Part shown: positions 35,034 to 43,587 of the stretch, piece after piece | Numbering within the stretch: the stretch's first letter is position 1 | Layout: the number at the start of each line of letters is the position of its first letter | From: Thalassospira xianhensis MCCC 1A02616 | Lineage (GTDB): Bacteria; Pseudomonadota; Alphaproteobacteria; Rhodospirillales; Thalassospiraceae | Reading direction: 5' to 3' | NCBI RefSeq assembly: GCF_003326475.1 | Contig: NZ_JPWA01000020.1 | Location: 1 to 64,000, forward strand | Length of the DNA: 64,000 nucleotides | Made by a program: the position numbers and the translations under genes | The notes under the pieces: model-generated | Told to the model about the DNA's origin: nothing | Database searches by the model: none | What the model saw: the letters and a program-made list of their open reading frames with translations, nothing else

Positions 35034-36785
35034 ATGACCCGCACCGGGGATGATTTGAAAAATCCTCCGACCCGCATAGCCCGAAGCGCAGACACCGATG
35101 CGCGCTATCTTGCGCAGCTGGTGGATCTTGGTATTGCCCTGTCGGCAGAGCAGGGTCGTGAGGAACTTCATCAGAAAATCCTGATGGCAGCCCGGCAGTT
35201 TACCAATGCCGATGGCGGGTCGCTGTATCTGGTCAACAAGGAGGAAACAGAGCTTCAGTTTCGTATTCTAATGAATGATACGCTTGATACGTTTTTCGTA
35301 TCAGGCCGCGAAAACGAGAAACCGTTTCCGCCGTTGCCGCTTTATGATCCAGATGGCAATCCCAATCACAAAAACATCGCAACCTATGTCGCGTTAACGG
35401 GTGAGTCGATCAATATCGAGGATGCCTATTTCGCCGACGGTTTCGATTTTTCCGGTACGCGGGCTTTTGATGCCAAAACCGGTTACCGGTCAAAATCATT
35501 CCTGACCGTGCCATTGAAAAACACGCGCGGCACTGTGATCGGTGTGTTACAACTGATCAATGCACGCGACAGCTCGGGTAATGTGATTGCGTTTGACCCG
35601 ATGATCGAGCCGATCATCAATGCCCTCGCGAGCCAGGCAGCAGTGGCGCTTGAAAATAGTCGCCTTTTGATGGCACAGCGCGATCTGATGGAAAGTTTCG
35701 TACGGGTGCTGGGGCAAGCGATTGACGCCAAATCGCCCCATACTGCCTATCATTGCGAGAAGGTTCCAATCATTGCCCGCATGTTGGCGAAGGCGGCCGT
35801 CGACGAAAAGCAGGGGACATTTTCCAATTTCTATCTGACCGATATGGAATGGTACGAGCTTGACCTTGCGGCGTGGCTTCATGATTGCGGCAAAATCACA
35901 ACACCCGATCATGTGGTCGAAAAGGCCACCAAGCTTGAAACCATCCATAACCGCATTCACGAAATCCGCACCCGGTTCGAGGTCCTCAGGCGCGATGCCG
36001 AAATCGAGATGCTCAAACGCAAGCTTTCGGGCGAGGATGCCCAACGTTGCGATGATGATTTCAGTGCCCGGATTTCCGAACTTGAAAGTCAGTTTTCGAT
36101 GGTTGCGCAAAGCAACATTGGCGATGACGAGCTTGATAGCGATGCGGTCTTTGCCCTGCATGAAATCGGCGGGCAGGAATGGATGCGTCATTTTGATCGC
36201 ACCATCGGGCTTTCATGGGCGGAAAATCAGCGTCTGACCGAAGATGATCTTGCGAAATTCAGCCAGCCCGGTGTTGAAAAGCTTCTCGATGATCGTGCTG
36301 ATCATGCATATCTCGGCTTTAACCGGGGCGAGCTTTATAACCTTTCGGTTCCGCGCGGCACCCTGACATCCGAGGAACGCAAGGTCATCAATGACCATGT
36401 GGTGGTGACGCAGGAAATGCTGGCACAATTGCCTTATCCCAAGGAATTGCAGCGTATTCCCGCAATTGCAGGCAACCATCATGAAAAGATGGATGGTTCG
36501 GGCTATCCCAACGGCATGCTGGGCGAAGATATGGGCATCCTCGAAAAGGTGATGGTGATTGCTGATATATTCGAGGCCTTGACCGCGGTTGACCGTCCCT
36601 ATAAACGGCCCAAAATGTTATCGGAATGCATCGCGATCCTGGCTGACATGCGTGACAAGGGGCAGATCGACAATGATCTGTTCGAATTGCTGCTGTCGTC
36701 GGGCGTTTACATCGAGTACGGCCGTAAATATCTGCAACCCGGCCAGTGCGACGAAGTTGATATCACGCAGTTTCTGCGCAACTGA
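35034..36785 (+). CDS. GAF and HD-GYP domain protein (probable cyclic-di-GMP phosphodiesterase)
   Basis: 583 aa. Residues about 25-210 are a GAF sensor domain (QFTNADGGSLYLVNKEE; FLTVPLKNTRGTVIGVLQLINA). The second part is HD-GYP: HTAYHCEKV, the HD pair H283-D284 in WLHDCGKITTPDHV, and HHEKMDGSGYPNGML at 482 onward. These are the metal and GYP motifs of c-di-GMP hydrolases. The distance between HD and HHE (~200 residues) is much longer than in minimal HD-GYP domains; the insert includes a charged helical stretch (RRDAEIEMLKRKLSGED). The ligand of the GAF domain is unknown. The ribosome binding site is weak. Confidence 0.92.
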   Translation: MTRTGDDLKNPPTRIARSADTDARYLAQLVDLGIALSAEQGREELHQKILMAARQFTNADGGSLYLVNKEETELQFRILMNDTLDTFFVSGRENEKPFPPLPLYDPDGNPNHKNIATYVALTGESINIEDAYFADGFDFSGTRAFDAKTGYRSKSFLTVPLKNTRGTVIGVLQLINARDSSGNVIAFDPMIEPIINALASQAAVALENSRLLMAQRDLMESFVRVLGQAIDAKSPHTAYHCEKVPIIARMLAKAAVDEKQGTFSNFYLTDMEWYELDLAAWLHDCGKITTPDHVVEKATKLETIHNRIHEIRTRFEVLRRDAEIEMLKRKLSGEDAQRCDDDFSARISELESQFSMVAQSNIGDDELDSDAVFALHEIGGQEWMRHFDRTIGLSWAENQRLTEDDLAKFSQPGVEKLLDDRADHAYLGFNRGELYNLSVPRGTLTSEERKVINDHVVVTQEMLAQLPYPKELQRIPAIAGNHHEKMDGSGYPNGMLGEDMGILEKVMVIADIFEALTAVDRPYKRPKMLSECIAILADMRDKGQIDNDLFELLLSSGVYIEYGRKYLQPGQCDEVDITQFLRN

Positions 36786-36818
36786 AAACGGACCGGACGC
36801 GATGCATCCGATCCGTTT
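36786..36818. terminator. Bidirectional terminator hairpin
   Basis: AAACGGA-CCGGA pairs with TCCGA-TCCGTTT around CGCGATGCA, between the convergent HD-GYP and SDR genes. Confidence 0.65.
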
Positions 36819-36823
36819 CGTCA

Positions 36824-37594
36824 TCAGGTCCGATTGATTGAAACCCCGCCATCGGCAAGGAACGGTACTCCGGTCACAAAGCTTGCTGCGTCGGAGACCA
36901 GGAACAGGGCAGCCTGCGCAATTTCGGATGGTTTTGCCATACGTTTTAAGGCATGCAGGCTGTTGACGAACTGTTCGACCTCCGGCCCGGCGCCGGGTTT
37001 GTTGGTGATGCTAGCCGGGGTATCAGTCCCGCCGGGCAGCAGGGCATTGACCCGAATGCCCTGTGGTCCGTATTCGGCCGCAAGCGACTTCATTAATCCG
37101 ATCATGCCCGCCTTGCTGGCAGCATAGGCTCCCATGCCGGGCATCCCCACTGTATGACCGACAAAACTGGATGTCAGAATCATTGATCCCGAACCATTGG
37201 CGAGCATGGCGGGTAACTGATATTTCGCCCCGAAAAACGCTGATGTGAGGTTGGTTTCGATCATTTCATGCCAGTCATCGATTGCCATATCGGGGATTGA
37301 AACCGATTCCCCGACCATTCCGGCATTATTAACCGCGATATCAAGCTTGCCGAAATGATCGAGGGTCGCCTCGACCAGGTGTTTTGAAATCGCTTCGTCG
37401 GTAATGTTTCCAGGAACCGCAACCGCGATGCCGCCGGCATCGCGAATATCGGCCACCAGATCGTCAAGCAGATCGGAGCGCCTTGCATTGAGGACAAGTT
37501 GTGCGCCCTGCGCTGCGAAAAGTTCGGCCATGGCGCGGCCAATGCCGGAACTGGCACCAGTGATGATTGCGGTTTTATCGCCCAGTGCGAACAT
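36824..37594 (-). CDS. Short-chain dehydrogenase/reductase (classical SDR)
   Basis: 256 aa. The TGASSGIGRAM motif binds the NAD(P) cofactor, NNAG is in DIAVNNAGMVG, the catalytic Ser is in SSFVG and the Tyr/Lys pair in YAASKAG. An Arg in the first loop (LNARRSD) suggests NADP(H). The C-terminus FVTGVPFLADGGVSIN is typical. The substrate is not deducible. It is divergent from ada (245 bp). Confidence 0.92.
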   Translation of the reverse strand: MFALGDKTAIITGASSGIGRAMAELFAAQGAQLVLNARRSDLLDDLVADIRDAGGIAVAVPGNITDEAISKHLVEATLDHFGKLDIAVNNAGMVGESVSIPDMAIDDWHEMIETNLTSAFFGAKYQLPAMLANGSGSMILTSSFVGHTVGMPGMGAYAASKAGMIGLMKSLAAEYGPQGIRVNALLPGGTDTPASITNKPGAGPEVEQFVNSLHALKRMAKPSEIAQAALFLVSDAASFVTGVPFLADGGVSINRT

Positions 37595-37838
37595 GTTTCC
37601 GTCTCCTCTGTCATGATAGGATGACCGTCGTGGTGATGATGGCCCGATGGGGAGACGCTAGTTCGGGCAAGGCGGTCGGGCACTCCGGTTATTGGCATTG
37701 AATTCGCGGAATTGACGGTTTTCGTAGGTAGCGAATTTGAAAGCAAGGAACGGAGTGCGGCCCACGGGATGGACGATCAGAATGCCGGGCAAACGGATGC
37801 ATCTGGCATCCCAGCATTCTGATAAAGGAGCCATCCTC

Positions 37839-38927
37839 ATGTTGACGGAGACGAAATTGAACAAGGCGATCGGCTGGATCAGTGACGAAGACAAATGGCA
37901 GGCCGTGGCAAATCGCGATGGCAAAGCCGACGGACAGTTTTATTATTCGGTGGTAACCACCGGGGTTTATTGCCGACCATCCTGTGGTGCGCGTCTGGCG
38001 CGCCGGGAAAATGTCGCGTTCCATGCCAGTTGCGATGATGCCGAACAGGCGGGTTTCCGCCCATGCAAACGGTGCCGCCCGAACACCGCATCAATTGCCG
38101 AACGCAATGCCGATGCCGTGACAAACGCGTGCGACACCATCCGTAATGCCGAAGAAATGCCAAGCCTTGATGATCTGGCAACTGAGGCCGGGATGAGCCG
38201 CTTTCACTTTCACCGCGTGTTTAAATCGGTCACCGGGGTGACGCCAAAGGCCTATGCCAGCGAGTATCGGGCCGGACGCGTGCGCGAGGAATTGCGCAGC
38301 AGCAATACCGTGACCGAGGCGATCTATGATGCGGGTTACAATTCCAACAGCCGGTTTTATGAACGCGCACACAAGATGCTGGGCATGACGCCAAGCAGCT
38401 ATCGCGCGGGGGGCAAGGGCGAGAAAATCCGGTTTGCGGTGGGGCAATGTGCGTTGGGCGCAATCCTTGGTGCGGCAAGTCTCAAGGGGATTTGCATGAT
38501 CCTTCTGGGCGACGATCCCGACGCGCTGGTGCGCCAGTTGCAGGATGCCTTCCCCAAGGCGGATCTGATCGGCGGCGACCCGTCGTTCGAGGACTGGATG
38601 GCACAGATCATCGGTCTGGTCGAAGCCCCGCAGCTTGGTCATCACCTGCCGCTTGATATTCGCGGTACGGCCTTTCAGCAACGCGTCTGGCAGGCGCTTT
38701 CGGAAATTCCGGCCGGGACAAAGGCAAGTTATGCGGAAATCGCCGAAAAGATCGGATCGCCGCGTGCTACCCGTGCTGTTGCGCAGGCCTGTGGTGCCAA
38801 CAGCATCGCGGTTGCCATTCCCTGCCACCGGGTGGTGCGCAAGGATGGCGATCTTTCGGGATATCGCTGGGGTGTGGAGCGCAAGAAAACCCTGCTGGAC
38901 CTCGAAAGCAGGGAGGCCGGGCAATGA
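37839..38927 (+). CDS. ada: Ada: methylphosphotriester sensor, AraC regulator and O6-methylguanine-DNA methyltransferase
   Basis: 362 aa from ATG 37839, which has AAAGGAG 8 bases upstream; the frame extends to 37737 without support. Domain order is standard: N-terminal zinc domain with YCRPSC and PCKRCRPN (the methyl-accepting Cys is in the first), an AraC HTH (SLDDLATEAGMSRFHFHRVFKSV), and the alkyltransferase with the PCHRVVRKDG active site. Methylation of the N-terminal Cys turns Ada into an activator of its own operon. The next gene overlaps by 4 bp (ATGA), so it is part of this response. Confidence 0.96.
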   Translation: MLTETKLNKAIGWISDEDKWQAVANRDGKADGQFYYSVVTTGVYCRPSCGARLARRENVAFHASCDDAEQAGFRPCKRCRPNTASIAERNADAVTNACDTIRNAEEMPSLDDLATEAGMSRFHFHRVFKSVTGVTPKAYASEYRAGRVREELRSSNTVTEAIYDAGYNSNSRFYERAHKMLGMTPSSYRAGGKGEKIRFAVGQCALGAILGAASLKGICMILLGDDPDALVRQLQDAFPKADLIGGDPSFEDWMAQIIGLVEAPQLGHHLPLDIRGTAFQQRVWQALSEIPAGTKASYAEIAEKIGSPRATRAVAQACGANSIAVAIPCHRVVRKDGDLSGYRWGVERKKTLLDLESREAGQ

Positions 38928-39637
38928 ACAAGATGACCCGTGACGGGATCGCATCGCTTGATTGGGAAAAGCATGCCCGCGAACTTGATGCCCATGGCTG
39001 TGCAATCCTTGAACACCTGATTGATCCGGACACATGCCAGTCATTGGTCGCATGCTATGACGAGACGGAAACGTTTCGCAGCCATATTCATATGGCCCGG
39101 CACGGGTTCGGGCGCGGCGAATACAAATATTTTGCCTACCCCTTGCCCGATATGATTGCGGGTTTGCGGCAATCGCTTTATCCGCCATTGGCCGAAATTG
39201 CCAATCGCTGGAACCGGGCGATGGGGCTGGACCGGCGCTTTCCCGGAGATCACGCCCGGTTTGTTGCCCAATGCCATGAAGCAGGGCAAACCCGCCCGAC
39301 GCCGCTTTTACTGCGCTATGGGGCGGAGGATTATAATTGCCTGCATCAGGATGTTTACGGCGATTGCGTGTTTCCATTACAGGTCGCAATCCTTCTAAGC
39401 GACCCGAAAACGGATTTCGAAGGTGGTGAATTTGTCCTGACTGAACAACGCCCGCGTATGCAGTCCCGCGCCGAGGTCGTGCCGCTGATGCAAGGTGACG
39501 CTGTGATTTTCCCGGTTCATCATCGCCCGGTTGCGGGAACACGTGGCACGTACCGGGTGAATATGCGCCACGGTGTTTCCCGCCTGCGTGCCGGGTCACG
39601 GCATACGCTTGGCATCATTTTCCATGACGCCAAATAG
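38924..39637 (+). CDS. 2OG-Fe(II) oxygenase (COG3826/Oxygenase-NA type), coupled to ada
   Basis: 237 aa. The iron ligands appear in LHQDVYGDCVFPLQVAI (HxD) and in a distal His in NMRHGVSRLRAG, with Arg/His in GSRHTLGIIFHDA for 2-oxoglutarate. GGEFVLTEQRPRMQSR fits the double-stranded beta-helix. The sequence resembles the COG3826 family rather than AlkB. Translational overlap with ada means the two are made together, suggesting a role in alkylation damage, possibly oxidative demethylation; that role is inferred from context only. Confidence 0.88.
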   Translation: MNKMTRDGIASLDWEKHARELDAHGCAILEHLIDPDTCQSLVACYDETETFRSHIHMARHGFGRGEYKYFAYPLPDMIAGLRQSLYPPLAEIANRWNRAMGLDRRFPGDHARFVAQCHEAGQTRPTPLLLRYGAEDYNCLHQDVYGDCVFPLQVAILLSDPKTDFEGGEFVLTEQRPRMQSRAEVVPLMQGDAVIFPVHHRPVAGTRGTYRVNMRHGVSRLRAGSRHTLGIIFHDAK

Positions 39638-39643
39638 AAAAAT

Positions 39644-39665
39644 CGGGCCGTCGCGAGACGGCCCG
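39644..39665 (-). terminator. Intrinsic terminator downstream of the opp operon
   Basis: CGGGCCGTC (39644-39652) pairs with GACGGCCCG (39657-39665) across GCGA. GAAAAAT on the left supplies the T-run on the minus strand, so it ends the opp transcript; it may also stop the convergent ada operon. Confidence 0.8.
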
Positions 39666-39699
39666 GTCAAGTTGGGTGGTGCAAAGGGAGGTTGCCCTC

Positions 39700-40704
39700 C
39701 TACATCCGTTCGTGGAAATGGCAGGCGACCTGATGCTGATCGTTGATCGTGTCAACGCTCGGTACATCGGTTGCACAGACATCTTTGGCAAACGGACATC
39801 TGGTACGGAACACGCAACCCGATGGCGGGTTGATCGGGCTGGGCAAATCACCGGTCAGCACGATGCGTTCCTTGGTGCGTTCGATTTCCGGGTCGGGGAT
39901 AGGGACAGCGGAAATCAGCGCCTTGGTATAAGGGTGTTTGGGGGCGGCATAGATGCTGTCGCGGTCGGCAAGCTCCATAAGATTGCCCAGATACAGCACT
40001 AATATGCGGTGGCAGATATGACGTACGATCGAAAGATCGTGGCTGATGAAAATCAGTGACAGGTCAAATTCGCGCTGCAATTCCTGCAACAGGTTGACAA
40101 TCTGCGCCTGTATCGAGACATCAAGGGCTGAAACCGGTTCGTCGCAGATGATCAGTTTCGGTTCCAGGATCATCGCACGTGCAATGCCGATACGCTGGCA
40201 TTGCCCGCCCGAAAATTCATGCGGATACCGGTTGATCATCTGCGGCAAAAGCCCGACACGCGCCATCATGCGTTTGACGCGCGCCTTGATTTCGTCCTTA
40301 CCCAGTTCCGGCTTATGGGTCACCAGCGGTTCGGCAATGATTTCGCCGATTGTCATACGCGGGTTCAGGCTGGCCAGCGGGTCCTGAAAAATGATCTGCA
40401 GGTCACGGCGAAGCGGCTGCATTTCGCGGTGTGGGGCGCCGACAATATCGCGGCCCAGCCACACGACCTGCCCGTCGGTCGGCGGGATCAGTTGCAGGAT
40501 CGCGCGACCAAGGGTCGATTTGCCGCAACCGGACTCACCGACAATGCCAAGCGTCTCACCGGGAAACAGGTCGAAATTGATCCCGTCGACGGCTTTCAGT
40601 TTACGCTCGGGGCCGAAAAATCCCTTGCCCGGCAGGGAAAAGTGAACCTTAAGGTCCCGCACAGAGAGGATCGGCACGTTTTTCTTTTTACGGATCGCGT
40701 TCAT
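39700..40704 (-). CDS. oppF: Oligopeptide ABC transporter ATP-binding protein (OppF/DppF type)
   Basis: 334 aa. Walker A GIVGESGCGKSTLGRAILQL, the Q-loop IIFQDPLASLNPRMTIGE, the signature FSGGQCQRIGIARAM, and Walker B KLIICDEPVSALDVS are complete. The C-terminal oligopeptide-type extension with several Cys (PPSGCVFRTRCPFAKDVC) is an iron-sulfur-type motif common in this subfamily. It overlaps oppD by 4 bp and is the last gene of the five-gene operon. Confidence 0.95.
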   Translation of the reverse strand: MNAIRKKKNVPILSVRDLKVHFSLPGKGFFGPERKLKAVDGINFDLFPGETLGIVGESGCGKSTLGRAILQLIPPTDGQVVWLGRDIVGAPHREMQPLRRDLQIIFQDPLASLNPRMTIGEIIAEPLVTHKPELGKDEIKARVKRMMARVGLLPQMINRYPHEFSGGQCQRIGIARAMILEPKLIICDEPVSALDVSIQAQIVNLLQELQREFDLSLIFISHDLSIVRHICHRILVLYLGNLMELADRDSIYAAPKHPYTKALISAVPIPDPEIERTKERIVLTGDLPSPINPPSGCVFRTRCPFAKDVCATDVPSVDTINDQHQVACHFHERM

Positions 40705-41672
40705 TGGCCGTCCTCCCGGAAGCAGGCACTGGCGCGACCATCGTCAAAGCCAAACAGACCGGGGCGCGAAACACAGCACCGATCCATCACATAGGCGCAG
40801 CGTTCCTGATAAGCACAGCCCTTTGGCAGGTTTTGCAGGTTGGGCGGCTGTCCGGGAATGGCAAACAGGTGTTCCTCGCTTGCGGTGTCGATGCGCGGCA
40901 TCGATTTCAACAGTCCCTCGGTATAGGGATGATGGCTGTCATAGAAAATGTCGCGCACCGTACCGGTTTCGACAATCCGCCCGCCGTACATCACCATGAC
41001 CCGGTCACACAGGCCCGCAACCACGCCAAGATCATGGGTGATCATGACGATGGCCGTATTGAAATCCTTTTTAAGATCGCGCAGCAGATCAAGGATTTGT
41101 GCTTGCACCGTCACATCAAGGGCGGTGGTTGGCTCGTCGGCAATCAGGACTTCGGGATCGCACAGCAACGCCATGGCAATCATTACGCGCTGGCGCATGC
41201 CGCCGGAAAATTCGTGCGGATACATATGTACGCGCTGGGCCGCACCCGGAATGCCAACACGATCAAGCATATTGATCGCACGTTTAAGGGCATCGCCCTC
41301 GGACATGCCGCGATGTTCCACCAGTACCTCGGTCATCTGTTTTGAGATTTTGAGGAACGGGTTCAGCGACGTCATCGGATCCTGAAAGATCATCGACATG
41401 GTGACACCGCGGATTTTGTTAAGCTGCCGCGACGGGATATTGAGGATATCCTTATCTTTGTAGCGCACCGTACCCGTGGCCTTGCCGTTCTTGGCAAGCA
41501 GCCCCATCACGGCAAGGAAAATCTGGGTTTTGCCCGATCCGGACTCGCCCACAACGCCAAGTGTCTCGCCCGGATCGATATGGAAGTTGATGTCATTGAC
41601 GGCCTCGACCTCCCCATCCGGGGTCTGGAAGCGGGCGCGAAGGTTTTCAACAGTCAGAATATGATTTGTCAT
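40701..41672 (-). CDS. oppD: Oligopeptide ABC transporter ATP-binding protein (OppD/DppD type)
   Basis: 323 aa from ATG 41672; 15 further upstream codons are open but unsupported. Walker A is GVVGESGSGKTQIFLAVMG, the signature FSGGMRQRVMIAMAL, and Walker B VLIADEPTTALDVTVQAQ. The C-terminal part has LPKGCAYQERCAYVMDRC, the cysteine cluster of the peptide subfamily. With OppF it energises import through OppB and OppC. The gap to oppC is 4 bases. Confidence 0.95.
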   Translation of the reverse strand: MTNHILTVENLRARFQTPDGEVEAVNDINFHIDPGETLGVVGESGSGKTQIFLAVMGLLAKNGKATGTVRYKDKDILNIPSRQLNKIRGVTMSMIFQDPMTSLNPFLKISKQMTEVLVEHRGMSEGDALKRAINMLDRVGIPGAAQRVHMYPHEFSGGMRQRVMIAMALLCDPEVLIADEPTTALDVTVQAQILDLLRDLKKDFNTAIVMITHDLGVVAGLCDRVMVMYGGRIVETGTVRDIFYDSHHPYTEGLLKSMPRIDTASEEHLFAIPGQPPNLQNLPKGCAYQERCAYVMDRCCVSRPGLFGFDDGRASACFREDGQ

Positions 41673-41676
41673 GTGC

Positions 41677-42585
41677 CTATCTGTCCTTCGGGTCAAGGGC
41701 GTCGCGCAGGCCGTCACCGATGAAGTTGAAACAGAACAGCGTCAGTGCCAGGAAGATCGCCGGATAAATAAGCATCCAGGTCGCCGCTTCGATCACTTTC
41801 GCCCCTTCGGAAATCAGTACACCCCAGCTTGTCAGTGGCTCCTGTACACCAAGGCCCAGGAACGACAGGAAGCTTTCGGTCAGGATCACCTGCGGAATGG
41901 TCAGCGTCATGTAAACAATGACCGGTCCCAGAACGTTGGGGATGATGTGGCGGAAAATGATCTTGAAGTTCGAAACACCCGTGGCATGGGCAGCTTCGAT
42001 AAATTCGCGCCGCCGAAGCGACAGCGTCTGCCCGCGAACAATCCGCGCCATGGTCAGCCATTCAACTGCGCCAAGAGCGACAAAGATCAGGAAGATGTTT
42101 CGGCCAAACACCACCATCAGCATGATCACAAAGAACATGAAGGGCAGGGAGTAAAGCACATCGACAAACCGCATCATGATGTTGTCGATACGCCCGCCGA
42201 AATAACCGGCAACCGCGCCATAGGTCACCCCGATCACAAGGGAGACTGCCGTTGCCAGCAAGCCAACCGCAAGGGATACGCGCGCGCCATAAAGGATGCG
42301 GATGAAAATATCGCGACCATTGCCATCTGTGCCAAGGATATGGCCGTTTTCCCAGTTCGGACCTTCCTGAATATAGCCCCAGTCGATCTGGTCATAGGCA
42401 AACGGGCTGAGCAGCGGGGCGAAAATCGCCATCAGCGTGATGATCGCCAGAATGATCATCGAGCCGACGGCGGCCTTGTTGCGAAACAGTCGAATACGGG
42501 CGTCGCGCCACAGGCTGCGTCCCTCGATTTCTCCGGGGGCGCCTGCCGCCTGGAGCATCGCTGTTTTTTGATCCTTGTTCATCAT
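41677..42585 (-). CDS. oppC: Oligopeptide ABC transporter permease (OppC/DppC type)
   Basis: 302 aa. A soluble N-terminal segment precedes the first transmembrane helix (VGSMIILAIITLMAIFAPLL), the OppC-type layout. LGTDGNGRDIFIRILYGARVSL and the EAA loop (YIEAAHATG-like EFIEAAHATGVSNFKIIFRH) are standard. It starts by TAATG overlap with the oppB stop, so translation is coupled. Confidence 0.95.
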   Translation of the reverse strand: MMNKDQKTAMLQAAGAPGEIEGRSLWRDARIRLFRNKAAVGSMIILAIITLMAIFAPLLSPFAYDQIDWGYIQEGPNWENGHILGTDGNGRDIFIRILYGARVSLAVGLLATAVSLVIGVTYGAVAGYFGGRIDNIMMRFVDVLYSLPFMFFVIMLMVVFGRNIFLIFVALGAVEWLTMARIVRGQTLSLRRREFIEAAHATGVSNFKIIFRHIIPNVLGPVIVYMTLTIPQVILTESFLSFLGLGVQEPLTSWGVLISEGAKVIEAATWMLIYPAIFLALTLFCFNFIGDGLRDALDPKDR

Positions 42586-43508
42586 TAGCGTGACTTCAGC
42601 TTGGGATCGAGCAGGCCATAAACCGTGTCGACCAGGAAATTCAGAAAGATGATCATCACCGCATAGACGATCACCACACCCATCACGAGCGGGTAGTCGC
42701 GGTTAAGTGCTGCCTTGACGAAGTAGGTCCCGATGCCGGGCACGCCAAAGATGGTTTCGATGACCACCGAACCGGTCATCACCGCCGCCGTCGCCGGGCC
42801 GAGATAGGACACAACCGGCAAAAGTGCGCCCTTGATCGCATGCCGGTTCACGACAAGCTTTTCGCGCAAACCTTTGGCGCGTGCGGTGCGGATGTAATTG
42901 GAATGCAGGACTTCGACCATGGAGCCGCGTGTCAGCCGCGCGATATAGGCAATCTGCGGCAGGGCAAGGGCGATGATCGGTAAAATCTTGTATTCAATGC
43001 CGCCATCGCCCCATCCTGCGGTCGGCAAAATCGACAGATACAGACCAAACACAAGCGATAGAAGCGGCGCCATGACAAAGTTCGGAATGGCTATGCCAAC
43101 CATGGCAACACCCATCACGACAAAATCAACCGTGCTGTTTTGCCGGAGTGCCGCATAGGTGCCAAACCCGACCCCGAATATCAGGGCAAGGAAGATCGCC
43201 GACAGGCCAAGCTGCATCGAAGCCGGGGCCCCGGCCATGATCAGTTCGGCAACCGAGAAATCGCGAATTTTAATCGATGGTCCAAAATCGCCGCGCAGGA
43301 TTTTACCGATATAGATCGTGTATTGTTCAATAAGCGGCTTATCAAGGTCATAAGCGGCCTTGATGTTTTTTTCGATTTCCGGCGGCAGTGCACGTTCCTG
43401 GTCGAACGGTCCGCCCGGTGCGATGCGCATCATGAAAAAGGCAACCGTGATCACGATGAACAGCGTCGGGATCGCGATCATCAGGCGCCGGATGGCGTAA
43501 GATAGCAT
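42585..43508 (-). CDS. oppB: Oligopeptide ABC transporter permease (OppB/DppB type)
   Basis: 307 aa with about six transmembrane helices, the first being AIRRLMIAIPTLFIVITVAFF. The EAA loop is visible as NYIRTARAKGLREKLVVNRHA, followed by ETIFGVPGIGTYFVKAALNRDYPLVMG, as in OppB. A hairpin separates it from oppA upstream, a common way to lower permease expression relative to the binding protein. Confidence 0.95.
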   Translation of the reverse strand: MLSYAIRRLMIAIPTLFIVITVAFFMMRIAPGGPFDQERALPPEIEKNIKAAYDLDKPLIEQYTIYIGKILRGDFGPSIKIRDFSVAELIMAGAPASMQLGLSAIFLALIFGVGFGTYAALRQNSTVDFVVMGVAMVGIAIPNFVMAPLLSLVFGLYLSILPTAGWGDGGIEYKILPIIALALPQIAYIARLTRGSMVEVLHSNYIRTARAKGLREKLVVNRHAIKGALLPVVSYLGPATAAVMTGSVVIETIFGVPGIGTYFVKAALNRDYPLVMGVVIVYAVMIIFLNFLVDTVYGLLDPKLKSR

Positions 43509-43542
43509 AATTCTCTCTCATCCCCATTGGGGGCCGGTGGAA

Positions 43543-43573
43543 TGCCGCAGGCCCGTTAACCGGACCTGCGGCA
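43543..43573 (-). terminator. Hairpin between oppA and oppB
   Basis: TGCCGCAGG (43543-43551) and CCTGCGGCA (43565-43573) form a 9-bp stem with an extendable interior. There is no T-run on the minus strand, so it is more likely an mRNA-stabilising or partial-termination hairpin after oppA than a full stop. Confidence 0.55.
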
Positions 43574-43587
43574 AAGGTCTCCGGCGT

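Noticed and set aside
38091-39599. 502-codon minus-strand frame across ada and the oxygenase
   Set aside because: It spans two genes with complete motifs on the other strand and has no ribosome binding site or recognisable domain.
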